Assembly (NCBI GenBank): GCA_034509425.1
Contig: JAVTVJ010001238.1
Span: 1-64,000, forward strand
Source: Eopsaltria australis
Lineage: Eukaryota; Chordata; Aves; Passeriformes; Petroicidae
DNA length: 64,000 bases
Direction: 5' to 3'
The notes under the pieces are model-generated. The model saw nothing but the letters and a program-made list of their open reading frames with translations. It ran no database searches and was not told the origin of the DNA. The position numbers and the translations under genes were made by a program. Shown here in pieces: positions 11,568-22,401 of the stretch; the stretch's first letter is position 1, and each line of letters begins with the position of its first letter.

Positions 11568-12560
11568 TTATGGGTGGCTCCGTTGGTGTCTGGTCAAGGT
11601 AGAGCTGCTGGAGAAGCTCTTTCCACACTGGGGACACTTGTAGGGCCTCTCCCCGGTGTGGACGCGCCGATGGGTGAGGAGGACGGAGTTTTGCTTGAAG
11701 CCCTTCCCGCAGTCGTGGCAGCGGAATGGCCTCTCCTCACTGTGAATCCGCTGGTGCAGGAGGAGATTGGAACTGGTCTGAAACCTCTTCCCACACTCAG
11801 GACACTCGTAAGGCCTCTCCCCTGTGTGGATGCGTCGGTGGACGATCAGGTGGGAGCTCTGGCTGAAGCTCTTGCCACATTCCAAACACTCGTAGGGCCG
11901 TTCTCCAGTGTGGATGTTCTGATGGATGAGAAGGCTGGAGATGCTGATGAAGCCCTTCCCACATTCCCCACACTCATAGGGCCGTTCCCCAGTGTGGATC
12001 ATCTGGTGACGAATCAGGTGGGATCTCCAGCTGAAGCTCTTCTCACACTGCAAGCACTTGTAGGGTTTCTCCCTAGTGTGAAGCTGTTCATGGACCACCA
12101 GCTCTGAGCACTGGCTCGATCTCCAGCCGCCTTCCTGGCACAAGGTGGCTCTTTCCTCCTTGGAGCACCCTGGGCTGGCTTTGGAGCCCCTCCTCCTGCG
12201 GGATCTCCCGGGCTTTTCCTCTATGTTGGATTCCTGCACCATGGAGCTGATCAAAAGGGCCTCTTCCATGAGGTTCTGCTCTGGGGATTTGTCCTTCCTG
12301 GTCTCCATCCTCAGCCCGGTGTCTGGTGGAGGAACAACAAGGAGAGGATGGGATTTCCCTCTGTGCCAGAGGGAAGGGGAAGGAGATGCCCCCAATGCGT
12401 CCCCGGCAGGACGGCGTCGGCTGCGGGGTTGTCCTGCAGCCGTGGGTGATCCTGGGCTGAGAGATGAAGCAGGAGAGAGGGGGAAAGGGGCACTGACTTC
12501 CTCCTCACCTGCCTGGCTGTCCTGAGACATCTTCCTCTTCCTCACAGCCTCCTTCTCCAT
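11568..12560 (-). CDS. C2H2 zinc-finger protein, left-arm copy
   Basis: A probable nuclear DNA-binding factor of the poly-C2H2 type expanded in passerines. The ATG at 12,560 follows a splice-acceptor-like site (CCAG before 12,587). The frame passes through a likely 186-bp intron: donor GTGAGG at 12,508 and acceptor CCACCAG ending 12,323. Spliced length would be 268 residues. An acidic, charged N-terminal part is followed by six C2H2 fingers joined by [13 protein letters not shown] linkers. The last is KCPQCGKSF to the HQRSH end, then a stop at 11,568. Neither KRAB nor SCAN is seen. Target unknown. The solo LTR just upstream may contribute regulation. Upstream 5' exons may exist. Compared with the right-arm copy, differences cluster in the DNA-contact helices. 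Confidence 0.75.
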   Translation of the reverse strand: MEKEAVRKRKMSQDSQAGEEEVSAPFPLSPASSLSPGSPTAAGQPRSRRRPAGDALGASPSPSLWHRGKSHPLLVVPPPDTGLRMETRKDKSPEQNLMEEALLISSMVQESNIEEKPGRSRRRRGSKASPGCSKEERATLCQEGGWRSSQCSELVVHEQLHTREKPYKCLQCEKSFSWRSHLIRHQMIHTGERPYECGECGKGFISISSLLIHQNIHTGERPYECLECGKSFSQSSHLIVHRRIHTGERPYECPECGKRFQTSSNLLLHQRIHSEERPFRCHDCGKGFKQNSVLLTHRRVHTGERPYKCPQCGKSFSSSSTLTRHQRSHP

Positions 12561-12689
12561 CTGGCCAAGATTTGGGAATGAGAAATCCTGGTTTCGGGGG
12601 AAAACAAGGGATGAGCACAAAGAGTTTGAAAGTCCCTCTGTTTCGTCCCTCTCTAGAAGTCACCAGGCATCTGGGGTTCTGTACTAGTT

Positions 12690-13221
12690 TGAAAGCAAAC
12701 CAGTGAGATATTCCAAGCCAGAACAAAAACCTAATAGGAAAATTAAAATAAAGACAGAAAACTCTGGCTTAAACTGGCAGAGTTAGGGTATGACCTGACA
12801 CGCTGTTGGTCAGGGTTGTGGTAGCAGTCTGATGGTGACTGCAGTCATCTTGGAGTGACAAATGTGATTCTATCAAGGCGGTGATCCTGTAGTGAAGTCT
12901 GGTCCTGTTCTGGAGGTCCAGTGGTGATTATGGAGCTCTTGTCCTCTGGGAATCCAGTGGATAGTGCTGCCCATGATGTTGCAAACCTCACCTTATATCC
13001 AGGTAGCAATGCTTGGTTCCTCCCCCTGGCTGGAGCATCTCACAATGGGATGATGTCATTTTGTGAGTCATGCAGTGAGGTTTGATGGGCCATTAGCAGA
13101 AGATTGCCCCTGCAGGGAGTTATCAGGGATGACTCATGGAAGAGATAAAGAACACTGCCCCACCTGTTTCTAACAACTTCTAAAGATGGTGATAGAATAC
13201 ATACTTTTGGTAACCTAAGGC
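12690..13221 (-). repeat. Solo LTR (family A), left arm
   Basis: A retroviral LTR-like block whose 3' end (TTTGCTTTCA at 12,690) matches exactly the point where similarity to the LTR at 31,919 and 61,451 stops. It contains a TATA-like GATATAAG (about 13,000) and 'CCCATTGTGAGATGCTCCAGCC'. The 5' edge is uncertain. It lies 130 bp upstream of the zinc-finger ATG, in the same transcriptional direction. Confidence 0.7.
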
Positions 13222-13520
13222 TGTGGGGTAACCCCTACTCAGGGGCAGTCAACACCACCCCCCTTACCCAGACTGGCTCAGGTGTGAAACCCCCACCCCG
13301 TGAAGGCCAGACACACCCAGGGGACAGTGTCACACCTGCCCCTCCCCAGGAGAGGTCTCTGTCCTTGTCACTCTCTTGCTCTCCCCCTCTTTTTCTTTCC
13401 ATCTCTCTCTCTACCTTACATTTACTGATCAATTAAATCCACACCAATTACTTTGGATTTGGTCTTGTTAGCACATTAATTGGGGCAGAGATGACCCTCT
13501 AAATATTTTAATAACCAGAT
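13222..13520 (-). repeat. Second LTR-like repeat (family B), left arm
   Basis: A GA-rich tract and the block 'GGTGGGGGTTTCACACC...GAGCAGTCTGGG' resemble the segment 27,760-28,340 and are mirrored at 60,600-60,917. It is probably another ERV-derived sequence. No gene is seen. Confidence 0.45.
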
Positions 13521-14279
13521 TGTGACAATATTTTGGCACAGTGGGTGCAGGGCTCTGTTCCCTGAATCCAAGTACCTTTGACAGCACTGTTCCTCCTCTG
13601 GGGAGGTTGTGCTTCTTTCTGGAGGAACCCTTGGAAACTTGGACGCAGCTTCCTCTGAGAGGGGTGTGAGAGAACTTGTGGGGGAAATGGCTGTCGTGGG
13701 TGGGCAGTGTAAAGAAAATATTTTGTTGTCCTTCCTGGAAAAATTTGTAAAAATAAAGAGAGGAAATGTTACCAGTGGGACTGACAAGGGTCATTCATTG
13801 CCCCAGGGGGAGGAGCACAAACATCCTCCAAGAAGCCCAGCACAAGGAGCTAAAGCACTCCCAAATTCACAGCCTGGAAGGCTTTGCCAGATGTGAGAAT
13901 CATTTATCTCTTTGTGCCTATCACCTTTGTGACAGCTACACACAGTTTTCCCTTCCTTTTAATAATTGGATTTTGCAAAATTTTTGTTTTTCCATTATTG
14001 GAACCTGCCAGCAGCTGAGCTGGAGCTGTGCGGGAACTGATGAAACTGTGAATTGCCACCATAATTGATTGTATTGTCAGTTTAATGCTTGTATTAATGT
14101 CTGGGATTTGTCTCTGATCTCATCACAAGTGACTTGTGGGAAGAGCAAATATTGCTCAAAGCTTTTTATGTAGAGTTAGATTTGATTTCTGCCAAGTTTA
14201 TTTTTTCTGCTGCCAGGGGGATGCCCAAGAGGTCCCCATGCCTTTCACCTTGGGGGAGGCTTAGGAGGGGATTTGGAGG
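13521..14279. other. Unassigned DNA, left arm
   Basis: No gene is recognised. The open frames at 13,468-13,896 have diverged counterparts at about 60,221-60,713, but stops and indels differ and no family is seen. Confidence 0.35.
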
Positions 14280-14640
14280 GGTTGTCCCTGTCCCTCTCAC
14301 CCCAGGCCATTCCCCGGTAGGTCTCCATCATTCTCACCCCAGGGGATGCTCAGGGGTCTCACTCCCTCTCACCCCAGGGGATGCTCAGGGGAGTCTCTGT
14401 CCCCCTTGCCCTGGGGGATGCTCGGGGGGTCTCAATCCCTCTCACCTCAGGGAGTGCTTGTGCAGGGCTGGGGACCAGGGGCTTTGTGTCCCTCTCACCG
14501 CTGAGTGTGCTCAGGGGCTGGGGGGCTCTCTGACCTTCTCACACCTGGGAAGGCTGGGGTGTCTCTGTCCCTCTCACACCTGGCGTGACCCCACCCAGAC
14601 ATCATTGGGGTGAGAGGGACAGAGACACCCCCAAACCCCC
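14280..14640. repeat. 36-45 bp degenerate minisatellite, left arm
   Basis: Repeated 'CCCTCTCACCCCAGGGGATGCTCAGGGG' at about 14,297, 14,333, 14,368, 14,407 and 14,440, with later diverged units. It is mirrored at 59,520-59,890. Confidence 0.75.
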
Positions 14641-14900
14641 AGAAGGGGTAAATGTGGGGTTTGGGTTGGGATTGAGGATTTAGGAAGGGCTTGGAATTGG
14701 GGCTGGGGTTGGAGTTAGGGCTGAGATTTGCATTCGAGTTGGGATTGAGGTTAATTCTAAACATGGGATTGGCTTTAGAGCTGGGGTTTGGATAGGGTCT
14801 TGGGCCAGACAAGTCAGGGGCTGGGATGAGATTAAATACGGGACTGTGAGTGTGTCTAAATGTAGAGTGAGATTGAGATCAGGATCAGGGTTAGCTTTGG
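14641..14900. repeat. GGGTTT-like degenerate simple repeat, left arm
   Basis: G/T-rich plus strand with recurring GGGTTGGG, GGGGTTGG and GGATTGAGG motifs. It looks like a degraded telomere-like or minisatellite tract and is mirrored as C/A-rich sequence at 59,300-59,520. It is non-coding. Confidence 0.5.
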
Positions 14901-15149
14901 CACTGAGCGCATGCAGGGTGGGACAGCTGAGATGTCACTGCAGGATGTCCCTGGCATGGTCCCAGCCCTCCTCAGGCACCTCCAAACATGGGGGGCAGCT
15001 GGGTGCTCCAAGATCCAGGGGCTCCCACGCTGCCCCTCAATACCAGGCGAGCATTCCGTGAAGGCAGCCCTGCCTGTGACCCTTGGGGATCTGGGATCAG
15101 CCATCACACCCCTGTGGGGGCAGCTACAGAGACGATGACAGATTTACCC

Positions 15150-15690
15150 CCCCACCCTGCTTCCTATCCATTTCAATCCCAAATTCCCCATTTTCATCTC
15201 CAAATCACTCATTTGAATCCTAAAATTCCCAGTTTTAACCTGTAATCCCCACTTTTCCCAAGAGATTTCCCATTTTCACACCAAACTTGCATTTTCCTCC
15301 TAAACCAGAACCTTCCACCCAAAAATTCCTATTTTTCAGCCACAAATCATCCCAAAATCATCTTTTATCCCTCAAACCCCCATTTCAATCCCCAATTCTC
15401 TAATTTTTTCACATAATCTTGATTTTGTTCCGAAATTGTAAATTTTGCTGAAATATATCCTTTTTTACCTCAAAAATTGCTTATTTCAGTCCAAAATTTC
15501 CTATTCCCCCCCCAATTATTCCATTTTGACTCCAAACCGCCGAAGTCAACACCAAAATCATCAGTGTAGCTCCAAAATCTCATTTTTTCACCCCAAGAAT
15601 CTGAAATTCACTCCATAATGACTTTTTCACCCCAAAATTTCCTGGTTTTCTCCAAAATTGAGCTTTTTGCGACAAAATGTCCATTTTTAT
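15150..15690. repeat. CCAAAATTCCCATTTT-type repeat, left arm
   Basis: Many imperfect copies of a roughly 20-bp motif with CCAAAAT and CCATTTT alternation. It is mirrored at 58,490-58,990. Low complexity, with no coding potential. Confidence 0.75.
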
Positions 15691-16599
15691 GGAAGGTTGA
15701 AGCCCAGCTGCCCTTTTCTTCTGGTGCCGCCTCATCTCCTCCCCTGAGGATGTCAAACTCACCAGGAGCAGGACAATTCCCATTCCGTCTTTCCTTGTGT
15801 CTGCAGCCTGGAACATCCACTCAGAACAAAGCACTTTCTGAAAGCCCTGCGGAATGACATCAGAAGGAGGTTTGTGAGAAAGGGAGGAAAGTGTATTTTG
15901 ATAGGAAATGAAAGTTTCAGAATGATTGATTCCTGTCCCATTCATTTTCAGTCATTTCCAGGTCTGTTTTCAGAGTGCCACCTTCTCAGCTGATTGTGTT
16001 TGTGTCCTCCTTTCTCTCCTGCCTTTCTTTGCCTGCTCTCTTTCTCTCTCAGTGTCTCTCCTGACCCAGGACAGCTCCCACCAAAGATCCTCCCCTCATT
16101 TAATTCCCAATCCAGGAGCTAAAACGACCATGGATGAAGCTCTGAAGGCTGGCACTGAAATGTCCCTGTAAGATCGTGCTGCAATTGACTTTTGGCCCCT
16201 TCTTGAGAGCTTTGCCTTCAAGGGCAGGAACATCTTTTCCTTGCTGGGAACTGGCATTCCAGAGCCTTGGAGTGTGTGCCATGGATGCCAGAGGGGCATT
16301 CCCGAGGCTGGTCCTGCCGTGCCTCCCAAGGGAGCTGTGCAGGGCCAGGGCACAAGGTCCAGCAGCCGTGGGGGCTCCCAGAGCAGAGTGCAAAGGTGGC
16401 TTTGCTGGACATTTTCCAGCACATTCCCAGCTGGAAGCAGAGGGAAGAAGGAAAGAGAAGCGAGTCCCTGACAGAATCATGAAATGATTGGGGTGGGAGG
16501 AGACTCTGCTCATGGGTGACTTGGCTGAAAGCCAAGTGCAGCCAGCTCTTACAATGACATTTCCCTGGCAGCCTGTGCTGGTGACAGCAGCAGGGCGCC
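15691..16599. other. Unassigned DNA, left arm
   Basis: No gene is recognised. Long open frames (for example 16,100-16,627 minus) have counterparts in the right arm (57,514-58,041), but the composition is unremarkable and no domain is seen. Both frames surviving in two copies is weak evidence at most. Confidence 0.35.
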
Positions 16600-16990
16600 A
16601 GTTTAGCACTCTGTGAGTGTAACCCAACTGTGCATTCTACTCCCCTTATCTCATTTCTGATGAGCTGTTCATGATGAGTCGTTTGCAGGAGCTGCCCAGT
16701 TCCCCCCAGACCCCTCGGGTTACAGCTGAATGTTAAAAGAGATAAGGAAGGAGAGGCAAACCCTGGGAGGCAGGGCAGTGTTTCTTTTCCTTCACACCGA
16801 TGACTCAGCTCTGATAACTCTCTCCAGGGAAGCACCAGCACAGTCCCACTCAGCCTGGGGGGATCATCTCTGCTAATGGGCCAGCATGGGCTCAATGGCA
16901 CCAGCACAATGGGCAGCTGCAAGGACTGAGACCATCAAGGACTCCCAAAATATCCCACCACTTAAAACCAGCACAGTGTTTAAGAGCTTT
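16600..16990 (+). repeat. LTR-family-A-like fragment, left arm
   Basis: About 16,760-16,900 resembles the core of LTR family A: GGCAGTGTTTCTTTTCC, GATGACTCAGCTCTGATAACT and CTGCTAATGGGCCAG. It is mirrored at 57,150-57,540. It is diverged and its ends are not defined. Confidence 0.45.
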
Positions 16991-17341
16991 TTGCAGTCAT
17001 CATACACTTGGTGACTTCTGAAGATGGATTTGTGCAGGAGGAACTCTCAAACACAACATAAAGTGGGGTAAGTAAGCCCTTGGACCAACTCCAATAGTTT
17101 GACCCAGGAGTGGGTTACTGCTGTTATAAATGCATATTACAGTGTTGGGTTTTCACAAATAATGAATGCTGTGTGTATGATGTTGTTCCTTGAGGAGGTG
17201 GCTTTTGTTATAGAAATATAATCACTTTTAAATGCTTTAATGCCTTTTTGTTCTAGCTTAGATGCAGTGGCTAATGTAGCTGTGTTAAAATGGACCTAGC
17301 TTAAAAGAATTAAAGCACCTGCTTAGTTGGATAAGCATGGG

Positions 17342-17764
17342 TGTAACAGGCTCCTGCCCCAGGACATCTCTATCGACAATAACCATCTGCTGGACATCTC
17401 TATCGACAATAACCATCTGCTGGACACCGACGGACAAAAGAAGATCTTGGAGTCTCCAAAGAAACTCCGCATGCTCTAAAAAGGCGGACCCAAGGAGGAG
17501 CCATGCTAACGAGTACTTGGGAAATGTAAAATAGCTTGGAGAAAAGTTTGAATATGTATACTTGTCTATGAATATGGAACAGGCTGATGCAATAAGAAAA
17601 GTATAGAAAGAGAGTCTCTCACCATGTCAGGCGTGCTCTTGCCTCCGTGCCAAGGGTTCCCGGCGTCACCTGGACGTTGTAACCTTTTACCCTATACCTT
17701 GTCCCTTCTTGTCCTTTTATTAACCCTTTAAATTTTACCAGGAGCCCGGAGCTCGTGTTTAACA
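17342..17764 (+). repeat. LTR-like element with 30-bp internal duplication, left arm
   Basis: Starts TGTAACAGG and ends GTTTAACA, giving inverted-repeat-like ends. It contains a perfect tandem duplication of a 30-bp unit (GGACATCTCTATCGACAATA plus ACCATCTGCT) near 17,367-17,426. AGCAT flanks both sides closely, which may be a target duplication. It is mirrored at 56,378-56,799. Probably a solo LTR. Identity and edges are uncertain. Confidence 0.5.
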
Positions 17765-18420
17765 TTCAGCATTTCTTGTTTGGCCTCAGTTTTGCCCTCG
17801 CTGCCCGCGCCGCCTTTCAGGGCCCGCGCGCGGCCGAGGCCGCCCCGCCCTCCCCGCTCGGGCCCGGCGGTGGCGCGGAGCATCACGGGAAAGACTTTTC
17901 CCGCCGCCGCCCGGGGCCCTCAGGCGCGGGTGGCGGCGGCGGGGCCGGGAGAGGAGGAGGCTGCGCGGGGGCAGCGAGCGCGTTCGGCGAGCAGGGGGAG
18001 CCGGGCACGGCTGAGGCTGGCCACGGGCTGCGGGCGCTGCCGGGCCACGCGCGGGGTCTCTTTGCCAAGGACATTTCTGGGTGCGTCGCTTGGAGTCTTT
18101 TGCCTTGCTGCCGTTTGTCGCACGCCGGCGCCGCTTCTTCTTCAAGCCCGCGGCGGGGCCGAGCAGGAGCGCAGCGGGGCGAGGGAGTGAGGCAGCAATG
18201 AAGGCGGGAGGCGGGGCAGGGGCACGGCGGCTTTGGAGAGCCGGGCCCCGGCCTTCGAGAGATGCCGCTGCTGCCTGTGCGGGCACAGGGCGGGGGGCAG
18301 GAAGTGCGGCGGCTCCCAGAGACTCCCTCCTTCCCTCCCCGGGAGCCGTGGGGCGCGGTGAGGCGCAGGGGAGGGGCAGTGGCGGTGGCGAGGGTGAGGG
18401 AGAGAGGAGGATGATTAAAG
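17765..18420. promoter_or_regulatory. CpG island, left arm
   Basis: An abrupt 0.65-kb GC- and CpG-rich block with runs such as GCCCGCGCGCGGCCGAGGCC, in contrast to AT-richer neighbours. It is mirrored at 55,721-56,377. It looks like a promoter CpG island. The open frames on both strands (proline, alanine and arginine rich) are composition artefacts. No downstream exon is recognised, so the transcript it might serve is unknown. Confidence 0.6.
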
Positions 18421-18424
18421 AGGC

Positions 18425-19460
18425 TTGAGATGTCACCGTGTGACTGCTCCTGACCTGTCTTTGGCAGCCCAGAGTCTTCTAGGATGTGAGCATGGAGCGC
18501 CTGTCACTGCCAGTGACCTCCTGGCTCCTTGGAAGCCCCGGAGAGCCCTGCGATGTCACCATGGAAGGCGTGTGAGGCTCATGCAGGTGAGCTTGGGGCT
18601 CTTGAAAAACCTGACTCTCTCTGGGATGTGAGGGTGGGATCCTTGGGAGGGTCTGTGACCTGAGTGCTCTTGAGCAGTTTAGAGAAAGCTGGGATGTCCC
18701 CATGGAACTGTTGTCCCTGCTGGTGCCGTCAGAGTTCTTGAGCAGCCTAGAGACACATGGCATGTCAGCCCAGAGCTGCTGCCATTGCCTGGGATCTCCC
18801 TGATCTTTAGGAGCACAGCAGCCGCTGGCATGTCACAGTGGAAGCCCTGGGAGTGCCTGTGACAAAGCCCTTCTTTAGCAGCCTGGAGAGCCCTGGCATG
18901 TCCCTGTGGAGTCCCTGTAACAGCGTGGGACCTCATGGTTCTTTTGCAGCCTTCAACAGCCTGGCAATGTCACCACAGAGCTGCTGGGAGTGCCTGTGAC
19001 AAGACAACTTTTTCCCATCATGGAGACTTCTAGGATGTCAGCGTGGAAGCCGTGTGAGTGCCTGTGACATGGCAGCTGCTTAGCAGCCTAGAGACACTTG
19101 TGATGTTGGCATTGAGAGCCTGTGACAGCCTGTGAGGTCAGTGTGGTTTGGCAAATGGGAGACTCCTGGGATGTCCCCATGGAGCCCCTGGGATTGCCCA
19201 TGACCTCAGTGTTGTTTAGGATCATGGAGAGCACTGGGATGTCACCCTAGAAGCTGAGTGAGTGCCTATGCCAAATGGGCTCCTTAAGATGTAGAGAGCC
19301 CTGTGTTGTCCTCATGGACAGTGGTGACTGCGTGTGACCTGCCAAGTCGTTGGAAGATGCAAGAGCTCTGGAATGTCCCAGTGGATGGCCTGTGCCTGTG
19401 TGTGATCTGGACTTTTGAGCAGGCTGGAGACAAGTCCGATGTCAGCATGGACTGGAGTGG
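18425..19460. repeat. 68-bp minisatellite array, left arm
   Basis: About 15 diverged units, each with a (G)GATGTC(A/C)CCATGGA-type core, at 18,483, 18,552, 18,624, 18,693, 18,761, 18,829, 18,897, 18,966, 19,034, 19,102, 19,170, 19,238, 19,305, 19,372 and 19,438. Spacing is 66-72 bp, mostly 68. It is mirrored at 54,690-55,720. Non-coding. Confidence 0.88.
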
Positions 19461-19889
19461 GGGGTGGTGGTTCAGGGAGGTAAGGCTGGGGGAGGAACGT
19501 GTGGCAGGGCTGGCTTGGAGCCGCTCAGGCTCTGGGTGAGCAGGGACAGCACCAGAACCCAGGCCTGGGAAACACTCGTGTCCCCCCCTGGCCAAGTCCG
19601 GTCACGGGCAGCAGGTCTGCCCTCCATTGGGATGGGAGGTCACGTCACCCCAGTGGGACAGGGGACCAGGTGTACCCCCTGTCCCCAGCATGCCAAATCT
19701 GGTCAGGGAAGGCCAGGTCTACTCCCTGGGCTCTCAGACATGGTCTGCCTGCTGCTGCCATGGGAGGCCTTCCCTCCTCTCCCGGTCAGGCCAGGTCTGC
19801 TCACCAAAACACTGGCAGTAGTGGTATTTCAGCGATGGCCTGGATTCCAACAGGGGATCACCCCACAGTGGCTGCTGACTGTACACCAG
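19461..19889. other. Unassigned DNA, left arm
   Basis: GC-rich sequence mirrored at 54,253-54,690 with few differences. Long frames on several strands are present in both arms, but no domain is recognised. Confidence 0.35.
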
Positions 19890-20031
19890 GCTCTACAGGG
19901 TCTTCTTTCCCCACTGAGTCCACCAAGCCTGTTCCCTTAGCTCTGGTTTCACTGGTTAGTCGGTAGGGACAGTGGGAATCTTGTCCATCCATTCATGTGC
20001 ATGATTAATGAGATGACGAGGCATTTGGCTA
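19890..20031 (-). pseudogene. 28S rRNA fragment downstream of R2 copy D, left arm
   Basis: About 141 bp of 28S rRNA gene beginning at the R2 insertion point (TAGCCAAATGCCTCGTCATC on the minus strand) and ending near the GACCCTGTTGAGC block. It is diverged from true 28S by several substitutions and a small deletion. It marks the 3' junction of the old R2 copy D. Confidence 0.85.
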
Positions 20032-21202
20032 TTTGGTAGATATTTCTTCATATATATTTATATGTATGTCTCTTCCTGGGTTAAGTGTAGGTGGCCCATG
20101 CACCTTGGTCAGATCCAGTACAATTTGGTCCTGATGAAGGGTTGAACATAGGTGGCCTGTCCTGGCTGCTTTGCTCACTTCTGTCTGTAAATGCTATTCC
20201 TCCTTGAGGCAGGTCTAGTTGTTAGATCCTCATCCAGCTCGGGCTATCTGGCCAAACCTTCCCACTGGGTGTAAAGATGGAAACTCTCATCAGTCTGTAC
20301 CCAAGAGTTACAAAACTCCAACCTCACTAAATCAGCCTTCTCTTGCAGCAGTGTAGAGGGTGCAGGTGTAAAATGTATGGCCAGGACTTCCTTCAAATCT
20401 GAAGGATCAGTTGATGTGGCCGTTCATACATGGAATAATCGTATGGACTGCACCATTGTGCACATTTGTGGGTTTAGTCAGTCCAGTTGAGGGTGGTCTA
20501 AGTCAGCAGCAGATGCTCAGCTACTGTTGAGCTGTGTTGATCTAATGCCCATGGAGCAGGCTCTGGGTAGTGAGGTCCTTAAAGGTGCTACCAAAACATT
20601 GATTTCACCTTTTTGTGAAGCTGTTGCTTGGTGGCGAGTCCAAATGATGGGAAGGGGTGTCGCAGTAGAGACGGACACACGACACACTCATAATCCAAGG
20701 ACAGAAAAGTTTTTTATTATTCCCTGTTAGTAGTTTTATAGCTTTTTCTCAGCTACTGTGGTTTGTTCTGATTGGCTGCTTAGCAAACAATGACAGGGCT
20801 GTCTGCAACACAAGGACCATTGAAACAGCAATTCAATTAGCTGTAGAAGCAATTAGTTCCATATTGTAATCAAGTTCCTTCTGGTACACTCTTGATGTTC
20901 CACAGCAGTAACATCTCCTTGTGTGAAGAACATCTACTTTGATTATCTTCTTGGCTGTCAAGGTGGCTTTCATTGTGGCTGCAGGTTGTCACGGAGTTTT
21001 CTCATGGGTAGATTTTGACTGTTTTTAAGTCAGCCTCTGTGAGGCTTTCAGACCAAGTGTCAGCCTCATCAAAGCCCATCAAGGGGTATCTGTTCCCACC
21101 TCTCTCACACTGGGGCAGAAGTCGACTCAGTGAGTGTGAGGGTGTCTGGTGGGAGCAGTGCAACTTCCATGGCAAGGCCCCATTAGTAACTATGCTCCCA
21201 TA
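20032..21202 (-). mobile_element. R2 retrotransposon copy D (internally deleted), left arm
   Basis: An old R2. Its 5' leader (21,202-21,087, TAGTTACTAAC and CCCCAGTGTGAG blocks) matches that of copy A. The leader resumes after a solo LTR. The start of the ORF (minus strand from about 20,456, MVQS then an LVRLEF block) aligns with copy A's N-terminus for about 70 codons, with stops. The zinc-finger, RT and endonuclease regions are deleted. The 3' UTR (about 20,140-20,032, GGGCCACCTACACTTAACCC) is followed directly by 28S. It is incapable of movement by itself. Confidence 0.8.
20658..21081 (-). repeat. Solo LTR inside R2 copy D, left arm
   Basis: A 424-bp LTR beginning TGATGGGC and ending GCGACA. 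It is flanked by a perfect 5-bp target duplication (CCCCT on the minus strand, at 21,082-21,086 and 20,653-20,657). It has a CTATAAAAC TATA box and an AATAAAAAA polyadenylation signal shortly downstream. It splits the leader of R2 copy D. A 5-bp duplication fits ERVL-type insertion. The family is not named. Confidence 0.85.
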
Positions 21203-21287
21203 GTTTGCTGGATAGGAGGTAGGGACAGAGGGAATCTCTTTCATCCATTTGTGAGCATCACTAATTAGATGACGAGGCATTTGGCTG
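21203..21287 (-). pseudogene. 85-bp 28S fragment between R2 copies C and D, left arm
   Basis: Starts at the R2 target (GCCAAATGCCTCGTCATCTA) and ends in the CTATCCAGCAAAC block, where it passes straight into the 5' end of R2 copy D. It therefore holds only 28S sequence lying downstream of the insertion site. Confidence 0.85.
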
Positions 21288-21345
21288 TTTTTGAACACCT
21301 CTAAGTACTGTATGTTCCTTTTCCAGGTTAAGTATAGGTGGGGTG
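21288..21345 (-). mobile_element. R2 copy C 3' UTR tail, left arm
   Basis: Only the last part of an R2 3' UTR is recognisable (CCTATACTTAACCTGGAAAA on the minus strand, matching CCTTCACTTAACCCGGAAAA of copy A), ending at the 28S junction. The body is missing or unrecognisable. Confidence 0.7.
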
Positions 21346-22401
21346 GGGGTTCAGCTCTGGGCTCTTCCCCCTTGGCTTCCTGTTCCTGAGGGAATCCTCA
21401 TTAGCTCCTTTCCCTCCTGTGACTGATATGCTCAAATCCAGAGGGTCACCACATCTGAGCTGAGGTCACAAGCCCAAATCTGTGCTGCCCCATGCAGGTG
21501 TTTCAGTTCCTTTGGAGTTTTTCAATTCCATGGCTTCCTGTTCCTCTGCATACACAGGTGAGCAGCTGGCATCTAACAAAGGGGAGAGAAGGGAGGGCTG
21601 CAGAGGCTCTGGTGACAGGGGAGAGCAGGGGAAGATCTGCCCTCTGCCCAGCCCTGCGCTCGCTCCCCTGGCACAGCCTTCCCATGCAGCTCGTGGCTGG
21701 AGGGTGCCCAGCAGAGGAGCTGCTGTGCTGGAGCACGGCGTGGAGGGGAAAGCCCCAGTGCCCCGGGCTGAGGAAGGTGCTGGCAGATGGACAGGAAAGG
21801 TGCAGCATCCACTGTCACCGAAACCCGGGAAATAAACTGTCCAAATAGTTGGAGAGGTTAGAGAGCTGACATTCCTTTATCAGCAGTGCTGGATGCATGG
21901 GGACTTCTCCTCAAAGCATGCATGCTGAGACCAAGGTTTATATTCCTGAAACTAATACTTAGTCATCACTCTTTTGAATCCATGCATCTATGCTAATTAT
22001 TTCCATGGGCTTGTTTGGATATGGTTCCAGGTGTTCTTCTGATGAGTCTTTTCTCCTTGAGAGTATCTCAAATATCAAGTATTGATGGACTTCTCTTACC
22101 ATTCTTTCTTCTGACAGCCAGCCCTCCTTCTCAAATCTAAGACAGCAGCTCATACATATGAATCACTGATGCAAGGAACCAAGGACATCTTAGGTGGAAC
22201 GCGACTTCTTAGTGACAGACGTAGGGAGTTAGCACAAGGCCACACTGATCTCTGGCATTTGTACTGAGCCCTGTAGGTACAAAACCAACAGGGTCCCTCA
22301 CTCACCCGTCTGCAGGGGCTGCAGCGTGGGCACCTTTGGGGGGCTCTGCTGGGGAGATGCTTTCCTGGGGAGCCCTGTGCTCCTCCCAGGCCACCTGGCT
22401 G
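21346..22401 (-). repeat. Three-copy intervening segment, left arm
   Basis: Sequence between R2 copies B and C, repeated at 37,651-38,700 and 51,741-52,795. It includes an AATAAAGGAATGTCAGC polyadenylation-like stretch and GC-rich frames that persist in all three copies (about 118 codons at 21,492-21,848 and counterparts), but no domain is recognised. It could be part of an LTR or a host sequence captured between R2 units. Confidence 0.5.

Noticed and set aside
14641..14900. Interstitial telomere repeat
   Set aside because: G/T-rich words resemble TTAGGG only loosely and no regular hexamer phase is seen.
17780..18436. Long alanine-, arginine- and proline-rich frames on both strands over the CpG island
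   Set aside because: GC-rich DNA lacks stop codons. The frames are not stable between arms because of an indel.
21492..22401. Host gene exon between R2 copies B and C
   Set aside because: Frames persist in three copies, but these copies are recent duplicates. No domain or splice pattern supports a gene.
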